Below, piece by piece: positions 40,467-49,565 of a stretch of 64,000 bases of DNA (position 1 is its first letter; each line of letters opens with the position of its first letter). The position numbers and the translations under genes were made by a program. The notes under the pieces are model-generated. The model was not told the DNA's origin. It did no database searches and worked only from the letters and a program-made list of their open reading frames with translations. The stretch is taken from the NCBI RefSeq assembly GCF_013407855.1, contig NZ_JACBZH010000001.1, positions 6,634,001-6,698,000 on the forward strand, read 5' to 3'. The stretch comes from Actinopolymorpha rutila (GTDB lineage Bacteria > Actinomycetota > Actinomycetes > Propionibacteriales > Actinopolymorphaceae).

Positions 40467-42695
40467 ATGCCCTCTGCCCCATCCACTCCCTCCGCTCCGT
40501 CGAACGCCGCTGCCGCGTCCGAGCCCGCCGTCGATCCGGAACTCGCCGCCGAGCGCGCGCACCTGCGAGCCGCTCGGGCCGCACTGGAACTCATGCACGG
40601 CGACGTGGTCGACACCGAGACGCCGCTCATCGTCAATGCCGGCACCGACAGCTACTGGGACAACAAGTTCTTCCAATGGGCGCGCGAACACCGCGCCGAG
40701 GTGCTGCTGGACCAGCCAAAGATCCCGTTGTTCTTCGGGCGACTGGACTGCGAGCCGGGTGCGGTGTTCGACGGCGCCGACCATGCCGGCCGTGTGCTGG
40801 GCCCCGACGGCGAGGTCGACCGCCTCTACATCGGCCGCCGGCACATCCGCGAGCCCGACGGCGCACAGCTGGTGATCGACTGGCGCGCCCGGGTCGCCAT
40901 GCCGTTCTACCGCGCCGGGCCGGCCGATCCCCAGCGGGTGCTGGTGCGCCGCCGGCACGGTTTCTCCCACGAACCCGGGCCCGACGGCTTCGTCGACGTG
41001 ACGGCGTACGAGGACGAGCCGGTGAGCGGCGCGCAGGCCACGGCGACGGAGGGTTTCTCCGACCTGGTGACGGCGGAGATCGAGCGGCCACGATCCGGCC
41101 CGATGCGGGACATCGTCGCGACGATCCAGCCCGACCAGGACGTGCTGGTGCGGGCGCCGCTGGACACCACGATCTGCGTGCAGGGAGCACCGGGCACCGG
41201 CAAGACGGCGGTCGGCCTGCACCGGGTCGCCTACCTGCTCTACGCCGAACGCAGCCGGCTCGCCCGCGACGGCGGGATCGCGATCATCGGCCCGAACCGT
41301 TCGTTCCTGCAGTACATCCGGCACGTGCTGCCGGCGCTCGGCGAGGTCTTCGTCCAGCAGTTGACGTTCCCGGATCTGATCCGGCGCTACTACCCCGACC
41401 ACGCGCTGGCCGTGCACGAGGAGGAGACCGCGACGGTCACCGTGAAGGGCGACGCCAGGATGGCAGCCGTGCTGCGGCGAGCACTGTGGTCGGGTGTCGG
41501 CGTCGGCGACGACGTGGAGGCGGTGGTCTACAGCAAGGGTGCGAGCCGCTTCCGGGTGCCCGACTACGAGGTACGCGAGATCGCGGCTGGCGTGGTCGAG
41601 ACCGCCACGCGTTATGCCCCCGGCCGCACCACGCTCGCGCAGCGGCTCGCCCACGCCGTGCTGCTGCGGATGGAACAACGAGGTGGAACGCCGGACGACC
41701 GGACCCAGAACGCCGTGGCCAGGTCGGCCCCGGTCCGGCGAATCCTCAACCAGGTCTGGCCGCAGCGTACGCCCGAGCAGGTGCTGCACCGGCTGCTCTC
41801 CGACGCCGGCTTCCTCGCCGAGGCGGCCGGTGACGACCTCACCGCCGAGGAGCAGAAGGCGCTGCTGTGGCGCAAGCCGTACCGCTCGGTGAAGTCGGTC
41901 CGCTGGTCCGAGGCGGACCTGGTTCTCCTCGACGAGCTGGGCGAGCTCCTCGAACGCGAACCCCGCCGCGGCCACCTGGTCGTCGACGAGGCGCAGGACC
42001 TGTCCGCGATGCAGCTGCGTGCGCTCGGCCGGCGTTGTCGTACGGCCACCGTGCTGGGCGACCTGGCCCAGGCCACCACGCCGTACGCCTCCACCTCCTG
42101 GCAGAGCGTCCTGGCCGAGCTGGGTGCGGGCGAGGCGAGCGAGATCGTCGAACTCACCCGTGGCTTCCGGGTCCCGGCCGCGATCATCGAGTTCGCTGCC
42201 AGGTTGCTGCCCTCCCTGCAGCCGGACCTCGCCGAACCCGTCAGCCTGCGGCGGGCCGCGGGAGGACTCCGGATCACCGCGGCCGCCGGTTCCGAGGTGA
42301 CCGCCGAGGAGGTTCTCCAGGCCTGCCTGCGGATCGACGAGGAGGGTGGACACGCGGGCTCGATCGGTGTCATCGCCACCGACGCGGAGATCAGGCGGGT
42401 CTTCGACCTGCTCCACTCCGGCCCCACGCGGTCGGCCCTCGACAAGGCCGGGTTGACACCGGCCATGCTCGGCGACACCGAGAACGCCCTGGAACACTTC
42501 CGGCTCGTGTGCGTGCCCGCCTCGCTGGCCAAGGGTCTGGAGTTCGACGGCGTTGTCGTGGTCGAGCCCGCGACGATCGTCGACGCCGAGCCACGTGGGC
42601 TGAACCGGCTCTACGTCGCGCTCACCCGCGCCGTGTCCGCGCTGACCGTCCTGCACGCCCGGCCGTTGCCGGCCGAACTCGCCGCGCGCAGCTGA
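40467..42695 (+). CDS. HelD/HelR-like RNA polymerase recycling ATPase (UvrD superfamily)
   Basis: A 742-residue SF1-type ATPase. The N-terminal coiled part (ERAHLRAARAALELMHGDV) and the block DRLYIGRRHIREPDGAQLVIDWRARVAMPFYRA are HelD-family hallmarks. Walker A is GAPGTGKT (residue ~240), Walker B VVDEAQDLSAMQLRALG, and the late motifs LTRGFRVP and LYVALTRAVSALTVL. HelD frees stalled RNA polymerase; the HelR branch displaces rifamycin from it in actinomycetes. I place the start at ATG 40467 with GGAGG upstream. The HelR versus generic HelD call needs phylogeny. Confidence 0.85.
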   Translation: MPSAPSTPSAPSNAAAASEPAVDPELAAERAHLRAARAALELMHGDVVDTETPLIVNAGTDSYWDNKFFQWAREHRAEVLLDQPKIPLFFGRLDCEPGAVFDGADHAGRVLGPDGEVDRLYIGRRHIREPDGAQLVIDWRARVAMPFYRAGPADPQRVLVRRRHGFSHEPGPDGFVDVTAYEDEPVSGAQATATEGFSDLVTAEIERPRSGPMRDIVATIQPDQDVLVRAPLDTTICVQGAPGTGKTAVGLHRVAYLLYAERSRLARDGGIAIIGPNRSFLQYIRHVLPALGEVFVQQLTFPDLIRRYYPDHALAVHEEETATVTVKGDARMAAVLRRALWSGVGVGDDVEAVVYSKGASRFRVPDYEVREIAAGVVETATRYAPGRTTLAQRLAHAVLLRMEQRGGTPDDRTQNAVARSAPVRRILNQVWPQRTPEQVLHRLLSDAGFLAEAAGDDLTAEEQKALLWRKPYRSVKSVRWSEADLVLLDELGELLEREPRRGHLVVDEAQDLSAMQLRALGRRCRTATVLGDLAQATTPYASTSWQSVLAELGAGEASEIVELTRGFRVPAAIIEFAARLLPSLQPDLAEPVSLRRAAGGLRITAAAGSEVTAEEVLQACLRIDEEGGHAGSIGVIATDAEIRRVFDLLHSGPTRSALDKAGLTPAMLGDTENALEHFRLVCVPASLAKGLEFDGVVVVEPATIVDAEPRGLNRLYVALTRAVSALTVLHARPLPAELAARS

Positions 42696-42715
42696 CCGGC
42701 GTCGCGACGAACGGG

Positions 42716-44104
42716 TCACGGACCGCGGGGGACGAACCGCCTGAGCTTTCCGGTCGCGGCGGTGCGCGGGATCTCCTCGACGAGGTGCACGGTGATCGCC
42801 GCGGCCGGGATGCCGTACGGGCGAAGTGAGGAGCCCAGCGCCGCGACCACGGCGGCGACGTCATGTGACCCGACCACGAGCACGTCCGCGCCGTTCGCGG
42901 TCTGGCGTACCTGGTACTCCGAGATCCGCGGGTCGGTGCCCAGCACGTGCCGGAACGCCGCCGCCGGGACCACCTGGTCGCCGTAGTGGAAGTCGTCGTC
43001 GCGGCGGCCGGCGACGTCGGCGACCCGTCGCATCGCGCTCCCGCACTCGCACCGCCCGGGCAGGAGCGTGACCTCGTCGCCGAGGTCGTAACGGATGAAG
43101 GGGAACGCCCGGCCGGCGAGCCCGGTGGCCAGCGTCCGCGCGGCCGGTTCGTCGGGCCCGACCGGTCTCCCGGCGGCGTCGACGCGTTCCAGGATCACCT
43201 CGTCCTCGCAGATGTGCAGACCCTCGCCCTGACCACAGCCGACCGCCTGGACACCGATCTCGGTCGAGCCCCAGAGGTTGTGGACGGGTACGCCCCAGGC
43301 GGTGTCGATCGCGTCGCGGTCCTCCTCCCCGAGCGGCTCGGAGTTCGTGCTCACCCGGACCGGACGGATGTCGAGCCCACCCGCGACCACCGCCCGGGCG
43401 AGGCGTCCGACCACCGACGCGTAGCCCACGACGTGGGTCGGCCGTGCATCCGCCGCTGCGCGCAGTACCTCGTCGAACGGCGACGCGGCGGGAATGACGA
43501 AGGTGCGCATCCACGGCAGGGTGGCGACGTCGAACAGCGGCGTGCTGGCATGTGGTGGTTCACCCGCCTCCAGCACCGCAAGCCGCGCTTGACGGTCTCC
43601 CTCACCGGCACTCGAGGTAGCTTCTGCCCGCGTCTGCCACCGCCAGGCCAGGCAGGCCAGTGTGACGAACTGCTCCCAGTCCCACACGTACACACCGCGC
43701 ACACCGCTGGAGCCACCCGAGCTGAACACCTGTAGACCCGAGGGCGTGTACGAGAACCACTGCTGTTCGGCCAGGACCCGTTCCGCACCGGCACGGTCGA
43801 TGCCGGGCACGGTGATGATCCGGTCCCACTCGTCGGCGACCTCCTGCTTGACCATCACCGGCAGGCGGGCGAGATCGTCGACCGTCGCGGTGGCCGGATC
43901 GACATCCCCGATCCGGGCGGCGTGGAAGGCCGAGCGCTCGCGGGCGATCCCCAGCAGGGACCGCAGGCGTTCGGTCCGGTAGCTGTCGATTCGCTCACGT
44001 GGCCAGGCGAGCCGCGTCACATGATCCGCGAGCGAGGCGCGCACGGCGTTCAGGTGGGCGGCTCGCAGCCGCTCGTACGCCGCCTTGGGATCCTCCTGGG
44101 CCAC
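42716..44104 (-). CDS. Phenylacetate-CoA ligase-like (adenylate-forming) protein
   Basis: A ~462-residue member of the PaaK/CapK branch of adenylate-forming enzymes. The N-terminal region (DSYRTERLRSLLGIARERSAFHAARI; LPVMVKQEVADEWDRI), the AMP-binding loop FSSGGSSGVRGVYV, the acyl-adenylate block VHNLWGSTEIGVQAVG, and the C-terminal hinge RYDLGDEV and RRDDDFHYGDQVVP are all visible. It activates a carboxylic acid; the substrate is unknown. No partner paa genes are near. The start is uncertain: GTG 44104 or the longer GTG 44197. Convergent with the HelD/HelR-like gene. Confidence 0.85.
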   Translation of the reverse strand: MAQEDPKAAYERLRAAHLNAVRASLADHVTRLAWPRERIDSYRTERLRSLLGIARERSAFHAARIGDVDPATATVDDLARLPVMVKQEVADEWDRIITVPGIDRAGAERVLAEQQWFSYTPSGLQVFSSGGSSGVRGVYVWDWEQFVTLACLAWRWQTRAEATSSAGEGDRQARLAVLEAGEPPHASTPLFDVATLPWMRTFVIPAASPFDEVLRAAADARPTHVVGYASVVGRLARAVVAGGLDIRPVRVSTNSEPLGEEDRDAIDTAWGVPVHNLWGSTEIGVQAVGCGQGEGLHICEDEVILERVDAAGRPVGPDEPAARTLATGLAGRAFPFIRYDLGDEVTLLPGRCECGSAMRRVADVAGRRDDDFHYGDQVVPAAAFRHVLGTDPRISEYQVRQTANGADVLVVGSHDVAAVVAALGSSLRPYGIPAAAITVHLVEEIPRTAATGKLRRFVPRGP

Positions 44105-44315
44105 CTGCCCAGTGTCCCCCGGGAGTGCCTCGAACGCCTGCCGAACGGCCCTGGCCAGGGCGGGCCCGGCGACAGGTCGCGAGGTCGTTGCCCACACCGG
44201 AAGGCGATGCGCGCATCGGTGTGCGACACCCCGACGTCGATGCGACTCTGGTCAGCAGGAGCCCGTCACCAAGCGGGGACCAGGCCGAACGATCAGGAAG
44301 CCGCGGGGGTCGGGG

Positions 44316-45872
44316 ATGTCGGGGGGCGTCGCACGGGAGTACCGCTCCGCCCGTGCACGCCGGCGGCGGAGCTGTCTGACCGTGCTGCTGCTCGTGGTGG
44401 CGATGGTGTCCGCGGTCGCGGTGGCCCGAGCGATCGTGTCCCGGCTGAACGACAACCTCCGGACCTTCGACGCACGAGGAATCGACACCGACCGCCCACC
44501 GCCCGCGAAACCGGGCCGGACCGGCGCCACCCCGGTGAACGTGTTGCTGCTCGGGTCGGACTCACGGGCCGGCGCGAACGACCAGCTCGCCGGCGGGACC
44601 GGATCGGCGGGCCGCTCGGACACAGCGATCGTGGTGCACGTGTACGCCGACCGCCGGCGTGCCGTCGCGGTGTCGATCCCGCGGGACGCCCTGGTGGACA
44701 TACCGCGGTGCCGGCTGCACGGCGGCAACTGGGCGGCCCCGCGCCGGCAAACGATGTTCAACGCCGCGTTCAACACGGGATCAACTGCCGCGGGCAATCC
44801 GGCGTGCACCCAGAACACGGTGGAGAAGCTGACCGGTTTTCGCATCGACCACACGATCGTCGTGGATTTCAAGGGATTCGCCGCGATCACGGAGGCGGTC
44901 GACGGGGTCCGGGTGTGCGTACCCAACGACGTCCACGCCGGTGACCTGGACCCGGGCCTCAGCGACCGCGGCAGCCTGCTGTTCGCCAAGGGAATGCAGA
45001 ACGTGTCCGGGCGGCGCGCCCTCGACTACGTACGCCTGCGGCACGGCATCGGAGACGGCTCCGACATCGGCCGGATCAAACGCCAGCAGGCCTTCCTCGC
45101 GAGCCTGGCCGCGAAGGTCCGCCGGTCTGGGATCGATCCCACCACGCTGGCGCCGCTCGCCGAGGCGGCCACCCGGGCACTCACGGTCGACCCAGGGCTC
45201 GGGTCGGCGCCGAAGCTGGTCGCCTTCGCCATGTCGCTGCGCCACCTGAGCCTGCACGACATCCAGTTCGTCACCGTGCCGTCTCGCTACGCCGGTCGGA
45301 CGAAGGTCGCGTTCGTCCAGCCTGCCGCCGACCGGGTGTGGGCAACGCTTCGAGCCGACCGGCCACTGGGTGCCGTTGCACCGTCGGGTGGCGAACAGCC
45401 CCCGGGAGGCAACCGTCCCTTGACAGGCCTCCGGTCCCCGGAAGGAGGGGTGAGCAACAACCGCGCCCCGATGTCCGGCCTCGGGATCGAGGTCGGCGTC
45501 TACAACGGCACCACCGTTCCGCGCCTCGCGCGGGCCGCCGCGAGTCAACTGCAGACGGTCGGCTTCACCGTCGGCCAGGTCGTCGACGGTGGGCAGGCCG
45601 GCGTGGCGACCACGACGATCACCTACGACCCCGGCCACTACACCGACGCCCGCACTCTCGCCACGCTCTTTCCCCGCGCGCGACTGCTGCCGACAGCCGG
45701 ACCGGGCGGGGCGGACGACGGAAGCGTGAACCTCGTGCTCGGCCGCGACTACGCCGCCCGTACGACCACGGCCGAGACACCGCCCACCTCCGTCCCTGCG
45801 GTCCGGCCGCGTACCGCCGCCGACAACCCCTGCGAGGACCTGTCCTACGGGCCGCCCATCCCCACGCGCTGA
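44316..45872 (+). CDS. LytR-CpsA-Psr family cell-wall glycopolymer ligase
   Basis: A 518-residue protein. A basic N-terminus (ARARRRRSC) precedes one membrane helix (residues ~20-41). The LCP domain holds VNVLLLGSDSRAG, RSDTAIVVHVYADRRRAVAVSIPRDALVDIP, the LTGFRIDHTIVVDFKGFAAITEAVDGVRVCVP block and the RxxRQQAFL stretch (RIKRQQAFL). A C-terminal LytR_C domain follows (GIEVGVYNGTTVPRLA to LFPRARLL). LCP proteins attach teichoic acids or arabinogalactan-like polymers to peptidoglycan outside the membrane. Start ATG 44316. The 3' end overlaps the PhyH-like gene by 28 bases. Confidence 0.92.
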   Translation: MSGGVAREYRSARARRRRSCLTVLLLVVAMVSAVAVARAIVSRLNDNLRTFDARGIDTDRPPPAKPGRTGATPVNVLLLGSDSRAGANDQLAGGTGSAGRSDTAIVVHVYADRRRAVAVSIPRDALVDIPRCRLHGGNWAAPRRQTMFNAAFNTGSTAAGNPACTQNTVEKLTGFRIDHTIVVDFKGFAAITEAVDGVRVCVPNDVHAGDLDPGLSDRGSLLFAKGMQNVSGRRALDYVRLRHGIGDGSDIGRIKRQQAFLASLAAKVRRSGIDPTTLAPLAEAATRALTVDPGLGSAPKLVAFAMSLRHLSLHDIQFVTVPSRYAGRTKVAFVQPAADRVWATLRADRPLGAVAPSGGEQPPGGNRPLTGLRSPEGGVSNNRAPMSGLGIEVGVYNGTTVPRLARAAASQLQTVGFTVGQVVDGGQAGVATTTITYDPGHYTDARTLATLFPRARLLPTAGPGGADDGSVNLVLGRDYAARTTTAETPPTSVPAVRPRTAADNPCEDLSYGPPIPTR

Positions 45873-46654
45873 CCGCCGATGGCGTCCAGGATCGCGGCCT
45901 CAACGGGGTAAGCGCCCTCCCGGTCGGCAAGCGCGAACGACCCCAGCAGCGCAACGCCCGGTTGCGCCATGATCCGTGGAGTCGTCCCGCGGTGCGGCCA
46001 GGACGCCGCGTGCACCAGGAACGGGTGGCACAAGTAGACGTCCCCGGCCGCTCCGGTGACGTGGGCGACCTGGCGAGCCGTGCTCGCCCGCTGCACCAGC
46101 GGACCCAGCTCCGCCCCGCCGAACCCCTCCTCACCCCGCCGGGCGAGCACCCGCGCCGCGTCCACGTGCGAACCGGCGCGCACCCGCGTCGGCGCGTCGT
46201 CGGGTCCCACGTCGGTGAAGAGGAAGAGCGCCAGCAGCCCGCGGTCGCGGCTGCGCACGTTGGTGTGCCAGGAGTCGCCTACCGGGAAGCTGCCCTCCAC
46301 GTGCCAGCCGGCGTCGCCGGGATCCTCCCTGGAGGGGAAGCGGACGGGCACCGTGCCGCCGACACCTTGCCGTTTCCACCAGCGATCCGGCCCGATCAGC
46401 TGGTCGTACGCCTCCCACAGAGCCGGGGAGGTTCCGGCCGCGGCGAACGGCACACCGTCGCTGCCGTCTTCGGGGCAGTCGATGCGTACGACCGGCGACG
46501 ACCACGACGACCGGTCCGTACGCGAGAGGCCGTCCTCGGCGAGCCGGTCCCAGATCACCTCGACACACGCGTCGACCGTCGCACGCGGGACGGCCGTGGG
46601 CACCCGCACGAACCCGTCACGGACGAACGTGGCGATCTGCGCCTCGGACAACAT
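45845..46654 (-). CDS. PhyH-like Fe(II)/2-oxoglutarate dioxygenase
   Basis: A ~269-residue protein of the phytanoyl-CoA dioxygenase superfamily. The opening MLSEAQIATFVRDGFVRVP is typical. The metal site is H-x-E (WHVEGSF) in place of the commoner H-x-D, with a distal His in YLCHPFLVHAASWPHRGTTPR and an Arg for the cosubstrate. RVRAGSHVDAARVLARRGEEG lies between. The start is ambiguous: ATG 46654 fits the family alignment, ATG 46711 (MNQPLTGL) would extend it 19 residues; neither has a ribosome site. Substrate unknown. Divergent from glnII. Confidence 0.82.
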   Translation of the reverse strand: MLSEAQIATFVRDGFVRVPTAVPRATVDACVEVIWDRLAEDGLSRTDRSSWSSPVVRIDCPEDGSDGVPFAAAGTSPALWEAYDQLIGPDRWWKRQGVGGTVPVRFPSREDPGDAGWHVEGSFPVGDSWHTNVRSRDRGLLALFLFTDVGPDDAPTRVRAGSHVDAARVLARRGEEGFGGAELGPLVQRASTARQVAHVTGAAGDVYLCHPFLVHAASWPHRGTTPRIMAQPGVALLGSFALADREGAYPVEAAILDAIGGQRVGMGGP

Positions 46655-46717
46655 GTGACAGACCCTGGCCGGGTCGGCTCCGTTCGTCAACCCGGTAAGC
46701 GGTTGGTTCATGTGCGT

Positions 46718-46733
46718 GTAACACCAGGGCAAC
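46718..46733. promoter_or_regulatory. GlnR-type box upstream of glnII
   Basis: GTAAC-ACCAGG-GCAAC matches the actinobacterial GlnR pattern GTnAC-n6-GnAAC. It lies 78 to 93 bases before the glnII start, the usual distance. A second, weaker GTGAA follows at 46738. GlnR activates or represses nitrogen genes according to nitrogen supply. Confidence 0.6.
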
Positions 46734-46810
46734 GGATGTGAAATCGCCGGTTGTGACGCTGGGACGACATTCGACTTCCGCGAGATCCCGCGTCCTGAGG
46801 ATGGTGCCCC

Positions 46811-47830
46811 GTGAGCTACAAGGCCGAGTACATCTGGATCGACGGTACGGAGCCGACCGCCAGGTTGCGCTCGAAGACCAAGATCATCAGTGATGGTGCG
46901 GAGCCGGACACTTGGGGCTTCGACGGTTCGAGCACCAACCAGGCCACGGGCCACTTCTCCGACCTCGTACTCAGGCCGGTCGCCACCTACCCGGATCCCA
47001 TCCGCGGCGGCAGCAACGTTCTCGTACTCTGCGAAGTCCTCACCGTCGACGACAGGCCGCACGGGTCCAACACCCGGGCGCTACTACGTCCGGTCGCCGA
47101 GCAGTTCGCGGGGCAGGAGCCGCTCTTCGGCATCGAGCAGGAGTACACCTTCTTCCGGGGCTCCCGCCCGCTCGGTTTCCCCGAGGCCGGCTACCCGGCC
47201 CCGCAGGGCGGCTACTACTGCGGTGTCGGAGCGGACGAGATCTTCGGCCGGGAGATCGTCGAGAAGCACCTCGACAACTGCCTCGCCGGCGGCCTGACCA
47301 TCTCCGGCATCAACGCCGAGGTCATGCCCGGCCAGTGGGAGTTCCAGGTCGGCCCCTTGAACCCGCTGGACGTCGCCGACCAGCTGTGGATCGCGCGGTG
47401 GCTGCTCTACCGCACCGCCGAGGATTTCGGCGTCTCCGCGACCCTGGATCCCAAGCCTGCCAAGGGCGACTGGAACGGCGCGGGCGCCCACACCAACTTC
47501 TCCACCAGGGCGATGCGTTCGGGGTACGACGCGATCATCGAGGCCTGCGAGGCTCTCGGCCGCGACGACAAGCCGCGTGAGCACATCAAGCAGTACGGCG
47601 CCGGTATCGAAGCCCGCCTGACCGGCGCCCACGAGACCGCACCGTGGAACGAGTACAGCTACGGCGTCTCCGACCGCGGCGCGTCGGTCCGCATCCCGTG
47701 GCAGGTAGAGGTTGACAAGAAGGGTTACATCGAGGACCGGCGCCCGAACGCGAACGCCGACCCCTACGTCGTCACCCGCCTCGTCGTCGACACCTGCTGC
47801 ACCGCCCTCGACAAGGCGTTCCTGCTCTGA
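46811..47830 (+). CDS. glnII: Glutamine synthetase type II
   Basis: A 339-residue eukaryotic-type (GSII) glutamine synthetase, much shorter than GSI (~470). Landmarks are YIWIDGTEPTARLRSKTKII, WGFDGSSTNQATG, FGIEQEYTFF (metal Glu), INAEVMPGQWEFQVGP, GDWNGAGAHTNFST (ATP/metal His) and the EYSYGVSDRGASVRIP active-site block. It makes glutamine from glutamate, ammonia and ATP. GTG start at 46811. It is monocistronic, with the GlnR-type box upstream. Actinomycetes usually carry a GSI (glnA) elsewhere as well. Confidence 0.95.
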   Translation: MSYKAEYIWIDGTEPTARLRSKTKIISDGAEPDTWGFDGSSTNQATGHFSDLVLRPVATYPDPIRGGSNVLVLCEVLTVDDRPHGSNTRALLRPVAEQFAGQEPLFGIEQEYTFFRGSRPLGFPEAGYPAPQGGYYCGVGADEIFGREIVEKHLDNCLAGGLTISGINAEVMPGQWEFQVGPLNPLDVADQLWIARWLLYRTAEDFGVSATLDPKPAKGDWNGAGAHTNFSTRAMRSGYDAIIEACEALGRDDKPREHIKQYGAGIEARLTGAHETAPWNEYSYGVSDRGASVRIPWQVEVDKKGYIEDRRPNANADPYVVTRLVVDTCCTALDKAFLL

Positions 47831-47873
47831 GAGTTCGGACGGCACGGACAGCTCGTAGCGACGTCATGTCACC

Positions 47874-48728
47874 TCAGCGCTGGTCGACCCACGAGCGACG
47901 ATCGACGGCCATACGGAAGTAGTGCGCGTGGAACGCGGCGCCTCTCTCGTCGCCCCGACCGTCGTTGAAGAACGCGTTCATGGCCATCTTGAACGCGGCC
48001 CACCACAGCATCGCGATCTCGAGCTCCTCGCTCGGAGCGTGCCCGATCCGTCGTAGGAACTCCGCCCACCGACCTCGGTGAAGGGACCCGCAGACCTGGA
48101 ATCCGACGTCGCGCAGCGGATCGGACAGGTCGACGTACTCCCAGTCCAGGAGGTACGGGCGCCCGCCGGCGATCACGTAGTTGTGCACGTGCGCGTCGGG
48201 GTGGATCGGTTGGTGCGGGAGTCGCACCACGGCCTCGGCCTGCTCCCGCCAGCGCTCCAGTGACGCCCGGAAACCCGGCTCCTGCAACACGGGCATCGTG
48301 GGCGCCGGAGACCGGTCGATCACGGCCACCGCACCGGTGACGTCCAGCCGCCAGAACGCAGGAGTCTCCGCCAGCAGCCGGTGAAGCTCGTCGTCGTCGA
48401 GGTAGCTGCGCACCAGATCGGCCCACCGCGGCAGGTTGCCCGCGAACCAGTCGCGGTCGGGATGCGGACCGGTGACCGCCTGCTGGATCGTGTACCTGCG
48501 CTTGTCGTACTCCCCGACAGCGACGATCGGCGGAGTGACCCCGATCTCGGACAGGCGGGCAGTGATCCGCGGCGGGGTGTCGACGAGCTTGACCGCGAGT
48601 GCCGTGGAGCCGCGATGTACCAATCGGGTTTTGCTTCCGGTTCCCAACGGCTCGGAGATCTGCCAGTCGGGCCCGCCCACCTCGCGAAGAAGCACCTCAC
48701 GTACGTACGTCGTCGTCAGTTCGGCCAT
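47874..48728 (-). CDS. Aminoglycoside phosphotransferase-fold protein
   Basis: A 284-residue kinase-fold protein. The catalytic loop is IHPDAHVHNYVI (H-x-D-x4-N) and the metal motif LDWEYVDLSDPLRDVG (D-W-E). The Lys for ATP is in TALAVKLV. It phosphorylates a small molecule; members include choline and aminoglycoside kinases and the resistance role is not implied. ATG 48728 with GGAGAGGA upstream. The isochorismatase gene on the same strand ends 24 bases upstream of this start, so the two are probably one operon. Confidence 0.85.
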   Translation of the reverse strand: MAELTTTYVREVLLREVGGPDWQISEPLGTGSKTRLVHRGSTALAVKLVDTPPRITARLSEIGVTPPIVAVGEYDKRRYTIQQAVTGPHPDRDWFAGNLPRWADLVRSYLDDDELHRLLAETPAFWRLDVTGAVAVIDRSPAPTMPVLQEPGFRASLERWREQAEAVVRLPHQPIHPDAHVHNYVIAGGRPYLLDWEYVDLSDPLRDVGFQVCGSLHRGRWAEFLRRIGHAPSEELEIAMLWWAAFKMAMNAFFNDGRGDERGAAFHAHYFRMAVDRRSWVDQR

Positions 48729-48751
48729 GCGATCCTCTCCGGCTCGCCTCG

Positions 48752-49486
48752 TCAGGCTTGTGGCAGCAGTTCGGCGCCGAGCGCCGTGGGACACAGGTGG
48801 CGTTCGATGTGTTCCACCACGAGCTCGGTCCCGCGGTGGTGGCTGACGTACGGCGGCATGGCCGGGTTGTACATCGCGTCGGTCAGGTCGCGGAGCAGGA
48901 CCGGCGACAATCCCCAGCGCACCAGGTTTCTCAGCCCGAACGAGCGTCGCAGCACGCACATGTTGGTGTGCACGCCCGCGACCAGGACCAGGTCACGTTT
49001 CTCCTGCTGGAGCAGGCTGTAGATCTCGCCGCCGTCGTCGGAGATGGCGTCGCCGTCCTCGATCGTGACGGCAGGGTGCTGGCGGGTCCACACCGGAGAC
49101 CACGACGTCTCGCCGGTGTCCGAACCACCGTCGGAGTCGTCGATGGGCAGCGGTGGTTCCGGGACGGCGGGGCCGGACGGCGGCTCCACGGGTCGGACGT
49201 CCAGCACGCGTCGGCGCGCCGGATGCCCGCGGTAGAAGTCCAGCGTCTCCGACGGCCCGTGCACGATCAGTACGCCGGAGCTTCGCAGGTGGCGGGCAAC
49301 CTGGTTGACGACCGGAGCAAGCAGGTCCACCCGCTCGGCCGCGCCGCGACTCCAGTGTCGGTCCCAGACGTCGCAGAGCACCAGCGCCGCCTGCCCGGCC
49401 TGCACCTGCCGGGTGGACGTCACCGGCTCGCCGTCGTCGCCACGTCGTTGCAGCGTCAGCGACAGAACGTTGTTTCCAGTGCTCAT
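48752..49486 (-). CDS. Isochorismatase/cysteine hydrolase family protein
   Basis: A 244-residue protein. The catalytic Asp is in ALVLCDVWDRHW, and the Cys in VAGVHTNMCVLRRSFGLRNL. A Lys is expected in the region near residue 140-165. The family includes isochorismatases, nicotinamidases and carbamoyl hydrolases; the substrate is unknown. A Pro/Asp-rich insertion (VEPPSGPAVPEPPLPIDDSDGG) lies between the two halves. ATG 49486 with GAGGTGA upstream. Likely first gene of an operon with the phosphotransferase downstream. Confidence 0.85.
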   Translation of the reverse strand: MSTGNNVLSLTLQRRGDDGEPVTSTRQVQAGQAALVLCDVWDRHWSRGAAERVDLLAPVVNQVARHLRSSGVLIVHGPSETLDFYRGHPARRRVLDVRPVEPPSGPAVPEPPLPIDDSDGGSDTGETSWSPVWTRQHPAVTIEDGDAISDDGGEIYSLLQQEKRDLVLVAGVHTNMCVLRRSFGLRNLVRWGLSPVLLRDLTDAMYNPAMPPYVSHHRGTELVVEHIERHLCPTALGAELLPQA

Positions 49487-49565
49487 CCGCTCACCTCGTT
49501 CATCGGCAAGGACCTCACGAATCCACGCATTTACAACATTGATCGATCTGCCTAGCCTCACCGTC

